Shown: positions 58,305 through 64,000 of the stretch, piece after piece | Layout of the letters: the number at the start of each line of letters is the position of its first letter | Position numbering within the stretch: position 1 is the first letter of the stretch | From: Shewanella aquimarina | GTDB taxonomy: Bacteria; Pseudomonadota; Gammaproteobacteria; Enterobacterales; Shewanellaceae | Length of the DNA: 64,000 nt | Direction: 5' to 3' | NCBI RefSeq assembly: GCF_023349185.1 | Contig: NZ_JAKIKY010000003.1 | Coordinates: forward strand, 186,001-250,000 | Position numbers and translations under genes: made by a program | Notes under the pieces: model-generated | What the model was told of the DNA's origin: nothing | What the model saw: the letters and a program-made list of their open reading frames with translations, nothing else | The model's database searches: none

Positions 58305-59576
58305 TTGCACGCCATCCCCTTATTTGAAGCTATAGACTATATCGAAATAGGTAATCCCACTGTCAATCAGCATGTTACGGCAATTACCATGAACTGCGTC
58401 GAAGATGCGGGCTATGTTTATGAACTGGCGTCGGATCTTCTTTTCGCGCAGCGAGAAAACGAAAATAGCTATAAGAGCTTTCGCAGTGAAATTACCTGCT
58501 TCCTACATTGGTGCTTCGATGTAGTTCGGCAGTCGCCCGGGCAGATCAGCAGGCGAGACATGGATAAATTTGTCGCTTACTGCCAGTCACCACCACAAGA
58601 CCTGATCGGTCAATTTAATGTCGCCCAGTTTAAACTCGACAAGGCGAGTCAGCAGCGAGTCCCCAATCCGTTATGGCGGCCCTTTGTCGGCAAGCGAGGC
58701 GAAAAATATCACCTCAGCGATAATGCCCTGAAGACTAAGATGGCGATTCTCTCCTCATTCTATGGCTTCTTGGTGGCGGAAGATTACTGCGAGCGCAATC
58801 CTGCTCAGGCCTGGATGAACCATTCAAAGTTTGCCCATAAGCGAAAGTTTGCCATGAGCGAAGAGGAGGGCAGTGGTCTCGCCTTTACCGAGTTGCAATG
58901 GTCCTACGTGATCTCAACCGTTGAACGGCTAGCCAAGGTTGACCCAGAGCAGCATCAACGTAGTCTGTTTTTGATTAAGTTGATATACGGTTGCTATCTG
59001 CGGGTGTCTGATGTGAGTGCACGAGCAGGTTACAGTCCTATCATGGGTCAATTTAAGCAGGATAAGCAGACAGGGATCTGGCGTTTTCATATCCCCAAGA
59101 GTAAAGGCGGCAAACAGCGACAAATTCCCTTGTCTAATGCGTTATTGACCGCGCTAAAACAGTACAGAAAGTTTTTAGGCCTGGCACCTTTACCTAGCTA
59201 TCAGGAACAAACCCCAATTTTTGTTCGCCATAGAGCTGCCGGGCGGGGGCGCGAGGCGGGATTGATCGATGCCAACCTAGGCATTCGCCAGGTGAGGGAG
59301 TCTGTACAGTCGCTTATCAATCAGGCCGCCGATGTCGCCGAAGAAGATGGACTTTTAGAAGATGCAGAAGTGATGCGAAAGTTGACAGTGCATAGTATCC
59401 GCCACACGGGGATCACGCACGATATCAACCTTAATGGCAGGCCGCTTTCCCACGTTCAGGCCGATGCAGGGCATGAGAGCATCGATACCACATCTCAGTA
59501 TCTTCACACGTCTCAGGCGGAGAGGCACCAGAGTGCAGCCAATAAGCCTTTGGATAGATTAGCCGGCATAGAATGA
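58305..59576 (+). CDS. Solitary tyrosine recombinase (phage-integrase family)
   Basis: 423 residues, TTG start with GGAG seven bases upstream. Catalytic residues: R233 (GCYLRVSD), a Lys at about 265-267, H363 and R366 (HSIRHTG), H390 (AGHESI) and nucleophile Y399 (SQYLHTS); all are present, so it should be active. The N-terminal half (50-180) is a SAM-like core-binding domain. Longer than XerC/XerD (about 300). No phage, excisionase or tRNA next to it. Downstream is a 1.37-kb gene-free block that could contain its target. Confidence 0.87.
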   Translation: MHAIPLFEAIDYIEIGNPTVNQHVTAITMNCVEDAGYVYELASDLLFAQRENENSYKSFRSEITCFLHWCFDVVRQSPGQISRRDMDKFVAYCQSPPQDLIGQFNVAQFKLDKASQQRVPNPLWRPFVGKRGEKYHLSDNALKTKMAILSSFYGFLVAEDYCERNPAQAWMNHSKFAHKRKFAMSEEEGSGLAFTELQWSYVISTVERLAKVDPEQHQRSLFLIKLIYGCYLRVSDVSARAGYSPIMGQFKQDKQTGIWRFHIPKSKGGKQRQIPLSNALLTALKQYRKFLGLAPLPSYQEQTPIFVRHRAAGRGREAGLIDANLGIRQVRESVQSLINQAADVAEEDGLLEDAEVMRKLTVHSIRHTGITHDINLNGRPLSHVQADAGHESIDTTSQYLHTSQAERHQSAANKPLDRLAGIE

Positions 59577-59577
59577 T

Positions 59578-59608
59578 CAAAAAATCCCGTGTCCGGGCAG
59601 ACACGGGT
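59578..59608 (-). terminator. Minus-strand terminator just after the recombinase gene
   Basis: Minus strand: CCCGTGT (59601-59607), loop, ACACGGG (59586-59592), then ATTTTTT. On the + strand there is a hairpin but no T-run. It implies a transcript arriving from the gene-free block or from the GGDEF gene. Confidence 0.65.
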
Positions 59609-59960
59609 AGGGAGCCTAAAGCGGTCGCATCGCTTAAGTATCTCAAACAGGAAAGACTTAATAGACAGGGCTCTAATTTGAGTTGACGATATCAGTTTAA
59701 ATAGGCTGTTTTGCGATTCCATGTCACTCATATGACGCTTTAGTTAATGCTTAACTAAAAGTTTCTGCCAACCTAAAAATATTATGATGACCGGATGCGT
59801 GAATTTTGACCAGACTTTTAACTATTAGAATGGCGTGCCATTTTTCAAATCGCTTAATGCCGATAAGTATCATTATCGGCATCTGACTAAAATATCTTTT
59901 TAGCAATTATTCTGACTAGCAACTCTTATTCTATATGCGATTCTCAATATCAAGACGTCT

Positions 59961-60021
59961 AAGATCCTTAGGTTACTTTTAAGATCCTTAGGTTACTTTT
60001 AAGATCCCTTAGGTTACTTTT
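59961..60021 (+). repeat. Three tandem copies of a 20-bp repeat
   Basis: AAGATCCTTAGG followed by TTACTTTT, at 59961, 59981 and 60001; the third has one extra C. Inside the gene-free block. Confidence 0.95.
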
Positions 60022-60354
60022 GAGCGTTTGCATCTGAGGGGCTAAATTGAATCATCTGGTAAGTTACAAAGACGTGCCGATTACATATTGGTGGCCAGGT
60101 TCTGAACTGCAGTTAGGTTAGTCATGCGCGCTGTTTTGCATTACTCCTCTATTGAAAGCCCCCAGATTAAACATCTAAATGTTTAAAATTAGGTAAAGCA
60201 TTCAAAGTAACGCACCGAAACGATCAACCCCTCAAACCTGGTTGGTTCCTAATCCCCGTAACACCTAGAACATCTAAACTAACCATAGCTTTCCAAGTGC
60301 TTGCTGATCGAAGGTTATGATAGCTGACCCAGGAAAAACCAACACAAATTAAAT

Positions 60355-60435
60355 GCGTCGCTACGTGCATGAAATTGCTCAAACAAGGGGATTACCCACC
60401 AGATTTCACGTAGCAACGCCTAATGATTGAGCAAT
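60355..60435. repeat. Long imperfect hairpin with alternative pairing
   Basis: GCGTCGCTACGT (60355-60366) pairs with ACGTAGCAACGC (60408-60419) with one mismatch, and GAAAT (60371-60375) with ATTTC (60403-60407). ATTGCTCAA (60374-60382) can instead pair with TTGAGCAAT (60427-60435), so two structures exclude each other. Confidence 0.65.
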
Positions 60436-60942
60436 CCAAGGCAAGTAAAACCCTGGATGCTGATTAGAATGCTCCACAGAAAGAATATCTCAATGCGTTA
60501 GATACCAATAAGGACTTTAGGAAAGGCAAGACGATTCTTTAACGGACTGCCTAAAGGCCAGTAGCTGAATTAAGATATCGACTCGGAGCGCTTGTTGAGA
60601 TGCCAGTCTTAGTAAATTCGCTTTGTATGAAAAAGAATAGCGATACTGTAGCAACTGTAACTCAGCTAAATGAGCTGAATCTCTATTCCCATAAAAAGAG
60701 ATAGCACTGATAAAAGAAGAGAAAGGACTTAGTATTATTTAAATTGTTCATTTTAGTGGGCGTATTCGAGACAGATAGCTTTTAGGCTATACGCCGATAT
60801 GGCAAAATCAAAAGTGAAAGTAGAAATGGCATATAGGCTAGTCTTTGTAAGATTGATATCTGGCTCACTCTCCAGCACAGTCTTAGACACATTAATGCGC
60901 ACAATGTATATTATGTTAAATAGACTTTGCGGGCAATGTAAG

Positions 60943-61878
60943 TTACCAGCTTACATTATCTCGCCCTGCATCTTTAGCTCTGTATAGCGCAGCGTCTGCG
61001 TCGTGTAGCATCTGCGTCAGGCTCTTACCCGGCTCGAACGAGCTTAGGCCACAGCTAAAAGTGATCTGCAGTGAGTCATCGCCTATCTGAAAACGATTCT
61101 TTCTAATCGCATCGCAATAGACTTGTGCAGTGTCTTTAAGGTAGATCTCAAAATCCTTGTCTGTACCAAAGGGTCGATTAACCAAGACGACAAACTCTTC
61201 ACCGCCCCAGCGCATCAATATATCCTCGGGATCTTGTTGTCGCTTTAATGTCGCGGCAATATGACGCAGTGCTTCGTCGCCGACCATGTGGCCGTAGGTG
61301 TCGTTGATCAACTTGAAATAATCGACATCTATAAGGATGACGCCCAGTTCTCCCTGCTGTTGACTGCAGGCGTGATACAGACGTTCGCCAATGGCGATAC
61401 CTTCGCGGCGGTTGTAAAACTGAGTGAGGTCGTCATAGATGGCATGGTGCGTAAGCTGTTCTTCTAATGCCTTTTGCTCTGTAATATCAAAGATTACACC
61501 TATCAGGCCAGCCACTTCGCCTCGATAATCATTAAAACTTGTCTTATGAAAACGGACAAAAACCGAGTCCCCTTCGAGCGTTTTTATCTGTTTTTCATAG
61601 ATCTGCACGCCGGGATTATCGAAAAGCGCCTGATCGGCCCTTTGGTAGACTTCGGCGAGCTCATCGTCGAAAAGCTCGTACACACTCTTACCAATTAACT
61701 CTTCTCGGGTAAGCTTGATGAAAGACTCGAACGCCTTGTTACAGCCCAGGTATACACCATCTTTATCTTTATAAAAGATAGGCACAGGTAGGGAATCTAA
61801 TGTCAGCTGCAACAGATAACTGTCGCTGGCGAGGCACTGGAGCAGATCAGGATGTAAATTGGACGCGTCATACGGCAT
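60943..61878 (-). CDS. PAS-GGDEF diguanylate cyclase
   Basis: 311 residues. PAS domain at about 20-140 (PVPIFYKDKDGVYLGCNKAF), linker, then GGDEF with DDLTQFYNRR, GHMVGDEALR and the active-site RWGGEEF near residue 225. The inhibitory RxxD site is replaced by DPED, so product inhibition is not expected. No membrane helix; cytoplasmic. Makes cyclic di-GMP, opposite to the HD-GYP protein at 56409. Confidence 0.93.
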   Translation of the reverse strand: MPYDASNLHPDLLQCLASDSYLLQLTLDSLPVPIFYKDKDGVYLGCNKAFESFIKLTREELIGKSVYELFDDELAEVYQRADQALFDNPGVQIYEKQIKTLEGDSVFVRFHKTSFNDYRGEVAGLIGVIFDITEQKALEEQLTHHAIYDDLTQFYNRREGIAIGERLYHACSQQQGELGVILIDVDYFKLINDTYGHMVGDEALRHIAATLKRQQDPEDILMRWGGEEFVVLVNRPFGTDKDFEIYLKDTAQVYCDAIRKNRFQIGDDSLQITFSCGLSSFEPGKSLTQMLHDADAALYRAKDAGRDNVSW

Positions 61879-62191
61879 ATCAAGGGTCTCTTCTTATTTA
61901 AACTGACATTCCCTGTACCTAACAAGAGTATAGTTGTGTTAACTACGAGTGCTATATTAACAAGTTAGACTGGCGTTGCGGGATTTAAATTAAATCGGTG
62001 TTGTGCTCATGAATTGTCAAAATCATCATCATGACGAGGTATTGCACCAGGCTACCGCTATTTGTACAGATAATGAGCGAACGACCCGCTTGATACGCCT
62101 AAATACCTCTTTCAACATAAAAAATGATTGTAAATTGAAAAATGAGCTGCCTACACTGGGCTTAATATTTGTCATATGAGGGCACTCGCCT
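61879..62191. other. 313-bp gap between the GGDEF gene and the Lon-like gene
   Basis: Divergent promoters must be here, but I see no convincing consensus. A 56-codon reading frame (62009-62179) with poor context is present and not called. Confidence 0.3.
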
Positions 62192-64000
62192 ATGTCAATT
62201 TCTCCTCTTGCCAGTGACAAGCTTTATCGTTCTTCTACACTCGCCCTACTCGATCCCAGTATTAAATCGACAAAACAGTTGACGCCGCTAAATGAGATCG
62301 TTGGCCAGGAACGGGCCCAACAGGCAGTAGAGTTTGCCATGTCGATGAAAGACAAAGGCTATAACATCTACGCCATCGGCCGAAATGGTCTGGGTAAGCG
62401 CACTATGGTGATGCGTTACCTGGACAGGTATGACCCTAACGGTCATCACCAGCTGTTCGACTGGTGTTATGTGGTGAACTTTGACGATGCTCGAACCCCT
62501 AAGGTGCTCAAGCTACCTAGAGGTCAGGCCCAGGCCTTCAAGGCCGACATCGAAAACTTGATGAAACGCCTGGTCAAAGCCCTCCCCTTAGCCTTTGACA
62601 ACGAGCTCTACTATTCACGGGCCGAAAAGCTAAAGGCGCAGTTGGCCGACAAGCAGGAGTCGGCACTGGGTCAGATCACCAAAGAGGCCGCCGCTAAGCA
62701 GATCAGCCTGTCTATCAACCCTCAGGGCAGCTACGAGCTGGTTGCCATGAATGGCGAGGAGCCTCACACCGAGTCGAGCTTTGCCGAGCTTAGCGCTAAG
62801 GAACAGGCCAGACTCGAGAAAAACATCGGTTCATTAGAGTCTAAGCTGCGTGAGGTGGTGCGTAAGTTCACCGCCTGGGAAGAGAGCTACTCGGATAAAC
62901 AGCAGAAGCATGACGAGCAGGTAGCCCAGGAAGTGTTAGTGCATCTGCTTGAACCTTTGAAGGAAAGTTATGCTCAATATCCCGAGGTGAAGGCTCACCT
63001 TAATGAGATGCACAAAGATATCTTAGATAATCTGGATATCTTCCTCGAGCAAAATGAAGAGCAGATCGCCCTCTCCTACGCCTCATTGGCCAAGAAGATG
63101 CCGCGGCGCTACCAGGTCAATGTACTGGTTAACCATGGCGATATCCCCATGCCGATTGTGATTGAGGAGAGTCCCAACTATCACAACATCTTCGGCTATA
63201 TCGAAAACGCGACCTATAAGGGCACTATCTTTTCCGATTTCTCCCTGATCCGCCCTGGTAGCCTGCATAAGGCCAACGGCGGCGTGTTGATGATCGACGC
63301 CATCAAGGTATTGGAACAGCCCTATGTGTGGGACGGTCTGAAGCGCGCGCTTCGCTCACGAAAACTCAGCCTGAGCTCCCTCGAGCGCGAGGTGACGTTG
63401 TCGGGCACCATCTCCCTGGATCCTGAAGCTATCCCGTTAGATGTGAAGATTATTCTTTTTGGTGATTACCAGACCTACCAGTTATTGCAGCACTATGACC
63501 CTGAATTTAAAGAGCTATTCAGAGTCACTGCCGATTTTGAAGATGAGATGCCACGTACCGATGCCTCCGAGGTGCAGTACGCGAAATTTATCTCCAGTAT
63601 CGTCGTGGGCAACAAGATGCTGCACTGTGACCGCGGCGCGATAAAACGTATCATAGAGTTCAGCGCGCGCCAGGCCGATGCCCAAAACAAGTTGTCGCTA
63701 CATTCGGCGGATATCGCCAACTTGCTGCGTGAATCTAACTATGTGGCCCGCACCAGTAAGTCGAACATGATACGCGCCGGCCATGTGGAGAAGGCGCTGC
63801 ATAACCATGAACTCAGGGTCTGTCGTCTGCGCGACCATGTGATGCAGAGCTTTATCAACGGCACAACCCTTATCGATACGCAAGACAGCGTGGTGGGTCA
63901 GATCAACGCTTTGTCTGTGGTGGCGACATCGGATCATCAATTTGGCGCCCCGAGTCGTATCACCGCCAGCGTTTCCCTCGGTGAAGGCGCCGTATTTGAT
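62192..64000 (+). CDS. Lon-like ATP-dependent protease (AAA_32/LonC, YcbZ type), 3' end cut by window
   Basis: 603 codons visible. NEIVGQERAQQAVEFAMSMK near residue 31 and the ATP loop AIGRNGLGKRT near 62 start the AAA_32 module, followed by a long helical insertion (about 130-290) and the region KANGGVLMIDAI (Walker B). The last residues, around SVSLGEGAVFD, are where the Lon-type protease domain begins; the Ser-Lys dyad is outside the window. Family of Lon-related proteases with mostly unknown targets. GAGGG precedes the ATG. Confidence 0.88.
   Translation, partial: MSISPLASDKLYRSSTLALLDPSIKSTKQLTPLNEIVGQERAQQAVEFAMSMKDKGYNIYAIGRNGLGKRTMVMRYLDRYDPNGHHQLFDWCYVVNFDDARTPKVLKLPRGQAQAFKADIENLMKRLVKALPLAFDNELYYSRAEKLKAQLADKQESALGQITKEAAAKQISLSINPQGSYELVAMNGEEPHTESSFAELSAKEQARLEKNIGSLESKLREVVRKFTAWEESYSDKQQKHDEQVAQEVLVHLLEPLKESYAQYPEVKAHLNEMHKDILDNLDIFLEQNEEQIALSYASLAKKMPRRYQVNVLVNHGDIPMPIVIEESPNYHNIFGYIENATYKGTIFSDFSLIRPGSLHKANGGVLMIDAIKVLEQPYVWDGLKRALRSRKLSLSSLEREVTLSGTISLDPEAIPLDVKIILFGDYQTYQLLQHYDPEFKELFRVTADFEDEMPRTDASEVQYAKFISSIVVGNKMLHCDRGAIKRIIEFSARQADAQNKLSLHSADIANLLRESNYVARTSKSNMIRAGHVEKALHNHELRVCRLRDHVMQSFINGTTLIDTQDSVVGQINALSVVATSDHQFGAPSRITASVSLGEGAVFD

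Larger units (their letters stand above)
59577..60942. other. 1.37-kb gene-free, hairpin-rich block
   Basis: No ORF with coding character on either strand; it looks AT-richer than its neighbours. Perfect or near-perfect hairpins: TTTAGTTAA/TTAACTAAA (59739-59759), ATGCCGATAA/TTATCGGCAT (59857-59882), TTAAACAT/ATGTTTAA (60167-60186), a 12-bp arm 60355-60366 with 60408-60419, and TCAGCT/AGCTGA (60662-60678). Three 20-bp tandem repeats are at 59961-60021. Could be recombination sites, an RNA gene, or a decayed mobile element. Confidence 0.6.

Noticed and set aside
59577..60942. Possible integron with attC sites beside the recombinase
   Set aside because: The recombinase lacks what I know as integron-integrase context, and I find no GTTRRRY/RYYYAAC core pairs and no cassette genes.
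60799..60987. 62-codon frame on the + strand
   Set aside because: It runs into the 3' end of the GGDEF gene on the other strand, lacks a ribosome site and shows no coding character.
62009..62179. 56-codon frame before the Lon-like gene
   Set aside because: No ribosome site, unusual composition (HHH, many Asn), ends 12 bp before the real gene; more likely leader DNA.

Overview
The window reads as a chromosomal segment from a gammaproteobacterium of the genus Shewanella. I base this on gene content and order: thrS-infC-rpmI-rplT, trxB, ald, lrp, ftsK-lolA-rarA-crcB-serS, a tusDCBE/yccA block, two GAPDH genes flanking a DUF2989 lipoprotein gene, and a cbb3 oxidase operon leading into an EtrA/FNR gene, uspE and ttcA. 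I recall this order from Shewanella genomes but could not run a search. The species is not determined. Nearly all of the window is core chromosome.

Layout. 1-2547: 3'-truncated acyl-CoA synthetase/acetyltransferase gene. 2.8-7.6 kb: DUF3718 protein, two tRNA-Val genes, MATE exporter divergent from ribE, a MITE-like repeat, a pteridine-reductase-like SDR with a CPXCG protein. 7.8-11 kb: thrS-infC-rpmI-rplT with visible translational control elements (anticodon-like hairpin before thrS, AUA start of infC, leader hairpin before rpmI). 11-20.8 kb: a second MITE-like repeat, trxB, ald/lrp, ftsK, lolA, rarA, crcB, serS and an unlisted 39-residue membrane protein. 20.9-25.8 kb: tusDCB-tusE, yccA, a punR/punC-like pair, tRNA-Ser. 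26-30.5 kb: RND pump and adaptor. 31-37 kb: accessory metabolic genes (EcKL-like kinase, two oxidoreductases, GNAT, a membrane protein of unknown function), with a 14-bp tandem repeat directly before an FAD oxidoreductase. 37-43 kb: gapA, DUF2989 lipoprotein, long GAPDH, tRNA-Gly-Cys-Leu, aminotransferase. 43-46.5 kb: YvcK-like, Bax-like, DUF2987, ttcA. 46.6-56.3 kb: uspE, etrA and the cco operon with its maturation genes (fixH, ccoI, ccoS, SafE-like), headed by two FNR-type boxes shared with a divergent lipoprotein gene. 56.4-62 kb: HD-GYP response regulator, a solitary tyrosine recombinase, 1.37 kb without genes but rich in hairpins and short repeats, and a PAS-GGDEF diguanylate cyclase. 62.2 kb to the end: a Lon-like AAA protease gene cut by the window edge.

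How it fits together. The 46.6-56.3 kb block is a respiratory module: cbb3 oxidase subunits, copper and haem maturation factors, and the oxygen sensor EtrA, whose family recognises the boxes found upstream. The 7.8-11 kb block is a translation operon in which each step appears to carry its own feedback device. The most unusual pieces are the hairpin-rich non-coding block beside the recombinase (59577-60942), the tandem-repeat leader at 35124-35262, the two structured repeats, and the terminator-like hairpin that abuts the ttcA start codon. No CRISPR array, prophage, complete insertion sequence or defence island is visible.
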